NCBI RefSeq assembly: GCF_014490745.1 | Contig: NZ_LZEU01000001.1 | Span: forward strand, 248,001-312,000 | DNA from: Pseudomonas alcaligenes | GTDB lineage: Bacteria; Pseudomonadota; Gammaproteobacteria; Pseudomonadales; Pseudomonadaceae | Reading direction: 5' to 3' | Length of the DNA: 64,000 nt | In this document: positions 34,102-42,301 of the stretch, in pieces | How positions within the stretch are numbered: position 1 is the stretch's first letter | How the letters are laid out: each line of letters begins with the position of its first letter | Translations under genes and position numbers: made by a program | The notes under the pieces: generated by a model | Databases searched by the model: none | What the model was told of the DNA's origin: nothing | The model's input: the letters and a program-made list of their open reading frames with translations, nothing else

Positions 34102-34932
34102 TCAGTGTGTCTGCCCGTGCCAGGGCACCAGCTTGCGTTGCAGGGCGCGCAGGCCGAGTTCCAGGGCGAAGGCGATCAGGGCGATGACCAGGATGCCGAA
34201 GATCACCACGTCGGTGACCAGGAACTGGGCGGCCGACTGCACCATGAAACCGAGGCCGCGCTGTGCGGCGATCAGCTCGGCGGCGACCAGGGTCGACCAG
34301 CCCACGCCGAGGCCGATGCGCACGCCGGTGAGGATCTCCGGCAGCGCGCCGGGCAGGATCACGTGGCGGATCAGCTGCGCCGAGGTGGCGCCGAGCGACT
34401 GCGCGGCGCGCAGCTTGGCCGGGTCGACATTGCGCACGCCGGTGGCGGTGGCGATGACGATGGGGGCGAAGATCGCCAGATAGATCAGCAGCACCTTGGA
34501 CAGTTCGCCGATGCCGCACCAGATGACGATCAGTGGCAGGTAGGCCAGTGGCGGAATCGGCCGGTAGAACTCGATCAGCGGGTCGAAGATGCCGCGCACG
34601 ATGCGGTTGCGGCCGATGGCGATGCCCAGTGGAATCGCTGTCAGCACGGCGGCCAGCAGGCCCAGGCCGATGCGCCCGAGGCTGGCACCGAGGTGCTGCC
34701 ACAGGCTGGCGTCCATGTAGCCTTCGCCAACCAGGCGCCAGCCGCGAGACAGCACGGCCTGCGGGCTGGGCAGGAACAGCGGCTCGATCAGGCCGACGGC
34801 GGTCACCGCCCACCAGGCGAACAGCAGGCCGAACAGGCTCAGGCTGCTGATCGCCAGCAGGCTCAGGGGCCGCGCGGGGCGGGGGGCGGGCACCAGCAGT
34901 TTGCCCGGCAGGGGCAGTTCGAGGCTGCTCAT
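34102..34932 (-). CDS. tauC: Taurine ABC transporter permease TauC
   Basis: Inner-membrane permease for taurine, 276 residues. After a cytoplasmic N-terminal segment ([20 protein letters not shown]), six hydrophobic segments follow. The ATPase-contact region is [20 protein letters not shown]. It overlaps tauB by 4 nt, which couples their translation. Confidence 0.92.
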   Translation of the reverse strand: MSSLELPLPGKLLVPAPRPARPLSLLAISSLSLFGLLFAWWAVTAVGLIEPLFLPSPQAVLSRGWRLVGEGYMDASLWQHLGASLGRIGLGLLAAVLTAIPLGIAIGRNRIVRGIFDPLIEFYRPIPPLAYLPLIVIWCGIGELSKVLLIYLAIFAPIVIATATGVRNVDPAKLRAAQSLGATSAQLIRHVILPGALPEILTGVRIGLGVGWSTLVAAELIAAQRGLGFMVQSAAQFLVTDVVIFGILVIALIAFALELGLRALQRKLVPWHGQTH

Positions 34933-35711
34933 TGGCTTCTCCTCTGACGTTGGGCGAAGACCTGGGCCAGCACGTGCTCGCGGGTCTCGATGAAACGGGG
35001 ATCGGATTTGATCGCGCGGGCACTTTCACCGGCGGCGTAGCGGCGGCCGAAGTCCAGGCTCAGGCGTTCGCCGATGCGCCCCGGATTGGGTTCCAGCAGC
35101 ACCAGGTCGGTGGCCAGGAACACCGCTTCCTCGATGTCGTGGGTGATCAGGAACACCGGCTTGGCGGCGCGCCGCCAGACCTGCAGGAGCAGTTCCTGCA
35201 TCTGTTCGCGGGTGAAGGCATCGAGGGCGCCGAAGGGTTCGTCCATCAGCAGCACGCGCGGGTCGGCGGCCAGCGCGCGGGCCAGGCCGACACGTTGTTT
35301 CTGCCCGCCGGAGAGTTCCCAGACGCGCCGCTGTTCGAACCCGGCCAGGTCGACCAGGGCCAGCAGCTCGCGGGCTCGCGCCTCGCGCTGGGCACGTGGT
35401 ACGCCGGCCAGGCGCTGGCCGAAGGCGACGTTGTCGAGCACGTTCTGCCAGGGCAGCAGGGCGTCGTCCTGGAACACCACGCCGCGTTCGGCACCGGGGC
35501 CGCGCACCGGCTGGCCGTCGAGGCTGATATGCCCGGCGCTGGGGCTGACGAAGCCGGCGATCAGGTTGAGCAGGCTGGTCTTGCCGCTGCCGGAGGGGCC
35601 GAGGGCGACCAGCAGCTGGTCGGGCCCGAGGCTCAGGGAAATGTCGGTCAGTACCGGCTCGGCCGTGCCGGGGTACTGTGCGCTGATGCGCTCCAGTTGC
35701 AATAAGGCCAT
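34929..35711 (-). CDS. tauB: Taurine ABC transporter ATPase TauB
   Basis: ATP-binding subunit, 260 residues. Walker A is [13 protein letters not shown], the Q-loop is in [10 protein letters not shown], the signature is [12 protein letters not shown], Walker B is [13 protein letters not shown], and the H-loop is LITHDIEEA. It lies after a strong hairpin that follows tauA, and overlaps tauC. Confidence 0.92.
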   Translation of the reverse strand: MALLQLERISAQYPGTAEPVLTDISLSLGPDQLLVALGPSGSGKTSLLNLIAGFVSPSAGHISLDGQPVRGPGAERGVVFQDDALLPWQNVLDNVAFGQRLAGVPRAQREARARELLALVDLAGFEQRRVWELSGGQKQRVGLARALAADPRVLLMDEPFGALDAFTREQMQELLLQVWRRAAKPVFLITHDIEEAVFLATDLVLLEPNPGRIGERLSLDFGRRYAAGESARAIKSDPRFIETREHVLAQVFAQRQRRSQ

Positions 35712-35735
35712 GTTCGCGTGCTCGTTAGGGAGAAA

Positions 35736-35755
35736 GCCCCCGCCGCGGCGGGGGC
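35736..35755 (-). terminator. Intra-operon hairpin between tauA and tauB
   Basis: Perfect palindrome GCCCCCGCCGCGGCGGGGGC followed on the minus strand by TTTCT. It lies between the binding-protein and ATPase genes, where it would protect the upstream message and lower downstream transcription. Confidence 0.7.
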
Positions 35756-35765
35756 GGGGTGCCGG

Positions 35766-36737
35766 TCAGTCGATGTACTTGGCGCTGACGTAGGGCGAGT
35801 AGTCGGCCAGTACCTTGTCGGCCTTGCCCTGCTCCTTGAGGAACAGCGCGGTGGCGGCGATGTCCTGCGCGGTCTTGCCGCCGAGCAGCTGGGCCTGGGC
35901 CGCGGCGTCGGGGAAGGCCGAGCCGGCCAGCAGTTCCGGTACGTCGGCCGGGTTGGAGCCGGTGAGCTTGGCGATCTTCTGTACCGGCGCCGAGTCGGCA
36001 GTCCACTGCTGCTTGTGCGCGGCGTAGTCGGCGAAGGCGTCGAGGCTGACCTTGGCGAAGCGGGCCAGCACTTCCGGATGCTGCTCGGCGAAGTCCTTGC
36101 GTGCCACCCAGACTTCGAAGGTCGGGGCGCCCCAGCTGCCGACTTCGGCGGCGTCGGTCAGCACCTTGCCGTTCTTCTTGATCTCGCCGAGTGCCGGCGA
36201 CCAGACGAAGGCGCCGTCGATGTCGCCGCGCTTCCAGGCGGCGTTGATCTCGGCCGGGTTGAGGTTGACGATGTGCACCTTGGCCGGGTCGATGTTCCAG
36301 TGCTTGAGCGCGCCCAGCAGGCTGTAGTGCGAGGTGGACACGAACGGCGTGGCGATGGTCTTGCCGACCAGGTCGGCCGGGCTGCTGATCTGGCTGCCGT
36401 TGCGCACCACCAGGGCCTCGGCGGCATTGATCTGCGCGGCGACGATGAAGGTGACGATCGGCAGGCCGCGGGTGGCAGCGGCGGCCAGCGGGCTGGAGCC
36501 GAGGTTGCCGATCTGCACGTCGCCGGAGGCGATCGCGGTGACCACCTCGGCGCCACTGTTGAAGCGGCGCCAGTCGAGGCTCTGGCCGATGGCCTTTTCA
36601 TAGCTGCCGTCGGCTTGCGCCACTTTGGTCGGGTCGATGCCGGTCTGGTAGCCGATGGTGATGTCGGCGGCCTGGGCGGCGAGGCTGCTGGCGCCCAGGG
36701 CGAGGGCGGCGAACAGCTGGCGAAGATGGAAAGTCAT
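35766..36737 (-). CDS. tauA: Taurine-binding protein TauA, copy 1
   Basis: Periplasmic taurine-binding protein, 323 residues, signal peptide about 23 residues (ending SLAAQA), mature start ADITIGYQTGIDPTKVAQAD. Family stretches are ASGDVQIGNLGSSPLAAAAT and WNIDPAKVHIVNLNPAEINA. Start ATG 36737 fits the signal peptide; the frame is open to 36791. It contains no Met or Cys beyond Met1. It is directly upstream of tauBCD and downstream of a second, diverged tauA. A hairpin (36767-36787) separates the two copies. Confidence 0.9.
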   Translation of the reverse strand: MTFHLRQLFAALALGASSLAAQAADITIGYQTGIDPTKVAQADGSYEKAIGQSLDWRRFNSGAEVVTAIASGDVQIGNLGSSPLAAAATRGLPIVTFIVAAQINAAEALVVRNGSQISSPADLVGKTIATPFVSTSHYSLLGALKHWNIDPAKVHIVNLNPAEINAAWKRGDIDGAFVWSPALGEIKKNGKVLTDAAEVGSWGAPTFEVWVARKDFAEQHPEVLARFAKVSLDAFADYAAHKQQWTADSAPVQKIAKLTGSNPADVPELLAGSAFPDAAAQAQLLGGKTAQDIAATALFLKEQGKADKVLADYSPYVSAKYID

Positions 36738-36794
36738 GACAAGCGGGCTCCTGCCGGATGGGCGTAGCGGGCAGCCGGGCTGCCCGCGCAATGG

Positions 36795-37775
36795 TCAGTG
36801 GGTGACGTACTGGTTGCTGACGTAGGGGCTGTAGTCCGACAGCACGGCCTCGACCTTGCCCTGTTCCTTGAGGAAGGTGGCGGTGTCGGTGATGGCGCGG
36901 GTGGTCGGCGCGCCGAGGGCGGTGGCCTGGTCGGCGGCCAGCGGGAACACGTTGCCCTGCAGCAGCGCGGGAATGTCCGCGGCCTTGGCACCGGACAGCT
37001 TCACCACCTTGGCGATGTTGTTCTGGTCGGCCAGCCAGGCCTGCGGGTTCTGCCGGTAGTCGGCGTAGGCGTCGAGGGTGACTTTGGCGAAGGCGCGCAC
37101 CACCTCCGGGTGTTTCTGCGCGAAGTCCTTGCGCACGATCCAGGCGTCGAAGGTCGGCGCGCCGAGCTTGCTCAGCTCGCCGGAGGTGATCAGCACCTTG
37201 CCGTTGGCCTTGGCCACGCCGAGGGCCGGATCCCACACGTAGGTGGCGTCGATGTCGCCACGCTGCCAGGCAGCGATAATGGCCGGTGGCGCCAGGTTGA
37301 GGATCTGTACCTTGGCCGGGTCGATGTTCCAGTGCTTGAGCGCAGCCAGCAGGCTGTAGTGGCCGGTGGAGACAAAGGGCACGGCGATCTTCTTGCCGAT
37401 CAGATCCTGCGGGCTCTTGATGCCGGAGCCGTCGCGGGCAACCAGGGCTTCGGCGGCGCCGATCTGGGTGGCGATCAGGAAGGTTTCCACCGGCAACTGG
37501 CGGGTGGCCGCGGCAGCCAGCGGGCTGGAGCCGACATAGCCGATCTGCACGTCGCCGGAGGCCACGGCGGTGATCACTTCGGCGCCGCTGTCGAATTTGC
37601 GCCAGTCGATCTCGGCCTTGCTGGCCTTTTCATAGTCGCCATCGGCCTGGGCCACCTTGGCCGGGTCGACGGTGGTCTGGTAGGCCACAGTGAAGTCGGC
37701 GGCCTGGGCGGCGAAACCCAGGCTGCTCAGGGTCAGTACCGCCAGCAGGCGGCGGCTGAAGGGAATGCGGGTCAT
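36795..37775 (-). CDS. Taurine-binding protein TauA, copy 2 (operon-leading)
   Basis: Second TauA-family binding protein, 326 residues, signal peptide about 26 residues (ending GFAAQA), mature start ADFTVAYQTTVDPAKVAQAD. It is clearly paralogous to the downstream copy, with the same motif order but many substitutions (for example LPVETFLIATQIGAAEALVA). Beyond Met1 it has no Met or Cys. It is first in the operon. The pair may widen the range of sulfonates delivered to one TauBC importer. Confidence 0.88.
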   Translation of the reverse strand: MTRIPFSRRLLAVLTLSSLGFAAQAADFTVAYQTTVDPAKVAQADGDYEKASKAEIDWRKFDSGAEVITAVASGDVQIGYVGSSPLAAAATRQLPVETFLIATQIGAAEALVARDGSGIKSPQDLIGKKIAVPFVSTGHYSLLAALKHWNIDPAKVQILNLAPPAIIAAWQRGDIDATYVWDPALGVAKANGKVLITSGELSKLGAPTFDAWIVRKDFAQKHPEVVRAFAKVTLDAYADYRQNPQAWLADQNNIAKVVKLSGAKAADIPALLQGNVFPLAADQATALGAPTTRAITDTATFLKEQGKVEAVLSDYSPYVSNQYVTH

Positions 37776-38078
37776 GGCAGTGCTCCTCGGCAGCGGGCAG
37801 GGCCGCTTCTAAGGAGGCCGCGCCACAGGACAGATTCGTGGTTCTGGGAAATGTCCGGTGGTCCGGTGAAGACAAGCTAAACGATCTAAAAAAATTCAAA
37901 TAAATACTTTTTAGTAATTAGCTTATGAGCCATGACGCTGAGGGAAAGGACGGCTGACGGCGGTTCGGCTGTGGATCTCATATAGAGCGTAAAAGAATAA
38001 ATAAATAAATTCTTATTCCTTAACATATGTTTTTCCGCCACCTAGACTGGCCGCCATGCAACGCACAAGGAGGCCCGC
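37776..38078. promoter_or_regulatory. Divergent control region, tau operon / serine hydrolase
   Basis: A 303-bp gene-free stretch with two AT-rich blocks. The one at 37880-37930 faces tauA copy 2. The other, at 37982-38019 (ATAGAGCGTAAAA, then ATAAATAAATTCTTATT), faces the hydrolase gene and closely matches 47786-47822 upstream of lsfA. The parallel suggests a common regulator, plausibly CysB. Confidence 0.5.
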
Positions 38079-38660
38079 ATGAGCAGCCAAGCCCTCAGTT
38101 ATCTGATTCTTCCCGGTTGGCAGGGATCGCCGGACGAGCACTGGCAAAGCCACTGGCAACGCAACCTGCCGAACGCCAGCCGGGTCGAGCAGCACGACTG
38201 GCAACAGCCGGATCCGCAACTGTGGGTCGCCGCGCTGGAGCAGGCGGTGCAGGCCGCGGCCAATCCGGTGGTGCTGATCGCCCACAGCCTGGGCTGCGTC
38301 ACCGTGGCACGCTGGGCGGCCCAGGCGCCGCTGGCCTCGCTGCGCAAGGTGCGCGGTGCATTGCTGGTAGCACCGGCGGATGTCGAACGCCCCGGTTGCC
38401 CGCTCGAACTGCAGGGCTTCGCGCCGATTTCCCGCGAGCTGCTGCCGTTCCCCAGCGTGCTGGTGGGTTCCGACAACGACCACGCCGCCAGCGCCGTGCG
38501 CGCCCTGGAGCTGGCCCGCGACTGGGGTGCCCAGCCGGCGATCCTGCCGGGTGCCGGGCATATCAACGTGAAGTCCGGCCACCAGCGCTGGGAGCAGGGC
38601 TTCGTCTATCTCTATCGCCTGCAGCAGCAGGTGGAACAGTTGCAGCGGCGCCGCGCATGA
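38079..38660 (+). CDS. RBBP9/YdeN-type serine hydrolase
   Basis: Small alpha/beta hydrolase of 193 residues: LPGWQGSPDEHWQ near the N-terminus, nucleophile Ser70 in LIAHSLGC, acid and His in LVGSDNDHA and GAGHINVKSGH. It belongs to the RBBP9/YdeN family, for which physiological substrates are largely unknown. Start ATG 38079 has AAGGAGG upstream. Its upstream AT-rich module resembles that of the lsfA-ssu operon, so it is probably induced on sulfur limitation. It precedes the degenerate sigma-54-type gene. Confidence 0.83.
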   Translation: MSSQALSYLILPGWQGSPDEHWQSHWQRNLPNASRVEQHDWQQPDPQLWVAALEQAVQAAANPVVLIAHSLGCVTVARWAAQAPLASLRKVRGALLVAPADVERPGCPLELQGFAPISRELLPFPSVLVGSDNDHAASAVRALELARDWGAQPAILPGAGHINVKSGHQRWEQGFVYLYRLQQQVEQLQRRRA

Positions 38661-38778
38661 CGCGCAGCCTTCGCCAGTGCCGTCGTTGTTGCGCGCCGTG
38701 GCGAATGGCGCGCCGTTACCGCGCATTGCCGAGTCGTTAGCGCCGGGCCCCGCAGGGTGGCTCGGTCAGGAGTAAAGA

Positions 38779-39687
38779 ATGAGCCATCCCCCCCATCCCG
38801 GTCAGCCGCTGCTGACCTTCCCCGATGCCGACAAGAGCCCGCTGAGCATCCGTGCCAAGGCGCTGGTGTTCGTCGATCCGCGTTCGCGCCTGCTGCGCCA
38901 GCAGGTGCAGGATCTGGCCAGCGGCAGCCAGGCGCTGCTGATCCTCGGCGAGACTGGTACCGGCAAGGAGCTGCTGGCCCGCCACGTGCACCGCGAGAGC
39001 GAGCGTGGCGGCCTGTTCGTCGCGGTCAACTGCGGCGCGATCAGCCCCAACTGGGGCGAGGCCGAGCTGTTCGGCCATGCCGCCGGCGCCTATGCCGGCG
39101 CTGCCAGCAGCCGTGCCGGCTGGTTCGGTTCGGCCAATGGCGGCACCCTCTACCTGGACGAGATCGGCGACCTGCCGCTGAGCCTGCAGGGCAAGCTGCT
39201 GGCCGCCCTGGAGAACCGCGAGGTGCTGCGCCTCGGTGCGCAGCAGGCAACCCCGGTGGATGTGCGCCTGGTGGCCGCCACCAGCATCGACCTGGCCCAG
39301 GCCGTGGCCGCCGGCAAGTTCAACGAGCGCCTCTACCTCTATCTCAACGAGGGCCGCCTGGAGTTGCCGGCGCTGCGCGAACGGCCGGGCGACATCCTGC
39401 CGCTGGCTGAATACTTCCTCGGCCTCTATGCCCAGCGCCTGGGCCTGGCCATCCCGCAGATCGGCGCGGCCGCCCAGCAGGTGCTGGAGCTGTATGCCTG
39501 GCCGGGCAACACCCGCGAGCTGGAGAACGTCATCCACTTCGCCCTGCTGGTCAGCAGTGCCACGGAAATTCTGCCGGAACACCTCAATCTGCCCAGCGCC
39601 AGTGTGCAGCTGGCCCTGATCGAGCGTCAGCTGGCGCTGTTCAGCCCGCAGCAGCGCGAGCAGTTGCGCCAGCTGCTGGCCTCCTGA
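38779..39687 (+). CDS. Degenerate sigma-54 activator-like AAA+ protein without DNA-binding domain
   Basis: A 302-residue relative of the SfnR-like activator at 26354-27430. Walker A (GETGTGKE, 57-64) and Walker B (GGTLYLDEIGD) are intact. GAFTGA, which contacts sigma-54, is changed to GAYAGA (103-108). The arginine-finger segment FRxDLxxRL reads FNERLYLYL, losing both conserved arginines. After WPGNTRELEN the protein ends without a Fis-type helix-turn-helix. It is not visibly truncated by a frameshift. It may be an antagonist or partner of the intact activator, or be decaying. Confidence 0.8.
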   Translation: MSHPPHPGQPLLTFPDADKSPLSIRAKALVFVDPRSRLLRQQVQDLASGSQALLILGETGTGKELLARHVHRESERGGLFVAVNCGAISPNWGEAELFGHAAGAYAGAASSRAGWFGSANGGTLYLDEIGDLPLSLQGKLLAALENREVLRLGAQQATPVDVRLVAATSIDLAQAVAAGKFNERLYLYLNEGRLELPALRERPGDILPLAEYFLGLYAQRLGLAIPQIGAAAQQVLELYAWPGNTRELENVIHFALLVSSATEILPEHLNLPSASVQLALIERQLALFSPQQREQLRQLLAS

Positions 39688-39698
39688 CGCTCTGCCAC

Positions 39699-39747
39699 TG
39701 GGCGGGTGAAATCCGCGTCGCCACCAATGCGGTTTCACTCGCCCTAC
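39699..39747. repeat. REP-like palindromic repeat
   Basis: Arms GGGCGGGTGAAATCCGC and GCGGTTTCACTCGCCC flank a short loop. The same core is found at 22481-22531. It lies between convergent genes. Confidence 0.6.
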
Positions 39748-39767
39748 GGCTGGCCATGCGAGGAACT

Positions 39768-40400
39768 TCAGTCGCCCAGCTCGGCCTGCCACCGCGCATC
39801 CAGCTCCGCCGCCCGGGCCACCGAGGGTCGCGCCGCCAGGCGTTCGACATAAGCCTTGATCACCGGCAGCTCGGGCACCAGGCCGAAGCCGACCGTCCAG
39901 CGCAGGGCAATGCCCCAGAGCAGGTCGGCGCTGCTCAGGCGCTCGCCGAGCAGGTAGGGGCCCTTCTCCAGCTGCCCGGTGAGGGTGGCCAGCATGCTGT
40001 CGTAATCGCCATAGGGGCACTGCATCTGTGGTGCGGGCGCCACCTGGCGGGCGCGGTCGCTCAGGGCCGGCTCGAAGCAGGAGCCGTAGAAGGCCAGCCA
40101 ACGCAGCCAGGCGCCGCGTTGCGGATCGCCGATGGCGGGCGTCAGGCCGGCTTCCGGGTAGAGATCGCTGAGGTAGATGAACAGCGCTACCTGCTCGGTG
40201 ACCAGACAATTGCCGTGCAGCAGCGCCGGCACCTTGCCCATCGGATTGAGCTCCAGGTAGGCCGCCTGCCGCTGCTGGCCCTGCTTGAGGCTGAGCAGCC
40301 GCGTGCGGTAGTCGGCGTGCAGCTCCTCGAGCAGGATCACGACGCCGGTGGAGCGGCTGTTGGGGGCGTGGAACAGGGTGACGCGACGATCCTGATTCAT
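39768..40400 (-). CDS. Glutathione S-transferase family protein
   Basis: GST of 210 residues with a thioredoxin-like N-terminal domain (VTLFHAPNSRSTGVVILLEE; LELNPMGKVPALLHGNCLVT; TEQVALFIYLSDLYP) and a helical C-terminal domain (YLLGERLSSADLLWGIALRW). It contains several Met and Cys residues, unlike the sulfur-starvation genes around it. It is transcribed divergently from the OprE porin and is otherwise alone. Substrate unknown. Confidence 0.83.
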   Translation of the reverse strand: MNQDRRVTLFHAPNSRSTGVVILLEELHADYRTRLLSLKQGQQRQAAYLELNPMGKVPALLHGNCLVTEQVALFIYLSDLYPEAGLTPAIGDPQRGAWLRWLAFYGSCFEPALSDRARQVAPAPQMQCPYGDYDSMLATLTGQLEKGPYLLGERLSSADLLWGIALRWTVGFGLVPELPVIKAYVERLAARPSVARAAELDARWQAELGD

Positions 40401-40727
40401 GGCAGGCCCTCCTGGCGCGACATGGCTGAGCGCACAACCCTAGTCCAGAGCGGCGCCGCGCGCCTTGTGCGGGAGGCCTCGGCGCCCAGTGGGCGACGAA
40501 TGGGGGCGGTGGGCAGGAGATTGTTTCATATTCGTTTAAGTTTTATGTATGTAAAAAACAATTCCTTTTAGGTATTAGAGAAATCCCCTAGATTGCCCAC
40601 CAAGCCGACAGCGGACCACCGCACCGAGCCCGATCACGGGGCTCCCCTCTCTCAGCAGCACGGTACCTAGAACACCGGCTCGAGCCCCAGCCTACAAGAC
40701 ACAAGAACAGCATCTGGAGCATCGAGC
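40401..40727. promoter_or_regulatory. Control region of the OprE-like porin
   Basis: A 327-bp gene-free stretch. The AT-rich block 40527-40582 (CATATTCGTTTAAG, then AATTCCTTTTAGGTATTAG) is of the type seen before other predicted sulfur-starvation genes. Nothing else stands out, and no sigma-54 element was found. Confidence 0.4.
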
Positions 40728-42068
40728 ATGAACAAGTCCACCCTGGCCCTGGCCGTGACCCTCGGCGTACTCGCCCAACAGGCCGGCGCCGCTGGTTTCA
40801 TCGAAGACAGCAAGGCCACCCTCGGCCTGCGCAACTTCTATATCAACCAGGACACCCGCAACACTGACGCCAACACCCAGGAAGAATGGGGCCAGGGCTT
40901 CCAGTTCAACTACATCTCCGGGTTCACCGAAGGCACCGTCGGCGTCGGCGTGGATGCCATCGGCCTGCTCGGGGTCAAGCTCGACTCCGGCAAGGGGCGC
41001 CACTACAACCCGGACTCCAGCAAGTACGGCGGCACCGTGTTCCCCACCGACAGCGATGGCCGCGCGGTGGATGACTTCAGCAGCCTGGGCCTGACCGGCA
41101 AAGTGCGCCTGTCGAAGACCGAAGGCCGCATCGGCACCCTGCAACCGAAGCTGCCGGTGGTCACCTTCAACGACGGCCGCCTGCTGCCGCAGACCTTCGA
41201 AGGCGGCCAGATCACTTCCAACGAAATCGACAACCTGACCCTGATCGGCGGTCAGCTGGAACATGCCAAGGGTCGTAGCTCGAGCAGCAGCGAAGGCCTG
41301 TCGATCGGTGGCGCCAACAACGCCAAGACCGGCCAGTTCAGCAACAAGTTCTACTACGGTGGTGCCGACTACAAGATCACCAAGGATCTGCTGGCGCAGT
41401 ACTACTACGGTGAGCTGAACGAGTTCTACCGCCAGCACTTCCTCGGCCTGACCCACAACCTGGCCATCGGCCCGGGCGCGCTGAAGTCCGACCTGCGCTA
41501 CTTCAAGAGCGACGCCGACGGCAAGAACGACAGCGCCGCCGGCGTGGCCGAAGGTTATGCCAGCACCGGTTACTACGGCCTGAACAGCAAGGGCAAGGGC
41601 ATCACCAAGGGTGAGGTGGACAACGACACCTGGAGCGCCCTGTTCACCTACACCCTCGGCGGCCACGCGTTCAGCGCCGGTTACCAGCAGGTCGAAGGCG
41701 ACAGCAACTTCCCCTACCTGAACCAGGGTGATGGTGCCACCGCCTACCTGATCACCGACCGCCAGATCGGCAAGTTCCTCAGCGCCGGCGAGCGCACCTG
41801 GCTGGCCGAGTACGGCTACGACTTCGCCAAGCTCGGCGTACCGGGCCTGAAGACCACCCTGACCTACCTGTCCGGCGACAACATCGACAGCGCCGACGGC
41901 GACAAGAAGGAATGGGAACGCGACCTGCGCGTCGACTACACCCTGCAGGACGGCGCCCTCAAGGGCCTCGGTTTCTCCTGGCGCAACGCCAGCCTGCGCG
42001 GCAACACCAGCACCGCCGACGGCGACGAGAACCGTCTGATCGTCAGCTACACCCTGCCGATTCTCTGA
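40728..42068 (+). CDS. OprE-like outer-membrane porin (OprD family), sulfur-free
   Basis: OprD/OprE-family porin, 446 residues, signal peptide about 21 residues (ending QAGA), mature start AGFIEDSKATLGLRNFYINQ. Family marks are SGFTEGTVGVGVDAIGLLGV and the C-terminal SYTLPIL. Beyond Met1 there is no methionine or cysteine in the whole chain. In other pseudomonads such a porin lies between tau and lsfA-ssu genes, as here, so it probably admits sulfonates or sulfate esters during sulfur starvation. Confidence 0.87.
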   Translation: MNKSTLALAVTLGVLAQQAGAAGFIEDSKATLGLRNFYINQDTRNTDANTQEEWGQGFQFNYISGFTEGTVGVGVDAIGLLGVKLDSGKGRHYNPDSSKYGGTVFPTDSDGRAVDDFSSLGLTGKVRLSKTEGRIGTLQPKLPVVTFNDGRLLPQTFEGGQITSNEIDNLTLIGGQLEHAKGRSSSSSEGLSIGGANNAKTGQFSNKFYYGGADYKITKDLLAQYYYGELNEFYRQHFLGLTHNLAIGPGALKSDLRYFKSDADGKNDSAAGVAEGYASTGYYGLNSKGKGITKGEVDNDTWSALFTYTLGGHAFSAGYQQVEGDSNFPYLNQGDGATAYLITDRQIGKFLSAGERTWLAEYGYDFAKLGVPGLKTTLTYLSGDNIDSADGDKKEWERDLRVDYTLQDGALKGLGFSWRNASLRGNTSTADGDENRLIVSYTLPIL

Positions 42069-42131
42069 GGCAGATCCCGGGCAGGCCAGGTGCCTGCCCG
42101 GCAGTCACGACTTCTATAGGTGGAAGCTATT

Positions 42132-42159
42132 TGCCGGGCCCTGGGCCCGGCATTTTTTT
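42132..42159 (+). terminator. Terminator after the OprE-like gene
   Basis: Perfect stem TGCCGGGCCC / GGGCCCGGCA with a one-base centre and a run of seven T, 63 nt after the porin stop. Confidence 0.9.
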
Positions 42160-42301
42160 GCCGCTGGGAACCCGTACGACTGGCGGTGGCGCTACCGGCA
42201 AAGAACGCTCGCGAGTGGGGCCCAGCGCCTCCATAGCCCGCCATTCAGAGCCTGCAACCGGTCTATCGACCCAGGCCGCTGTGCAGGTAGAGCTGCTCTG
42301 C

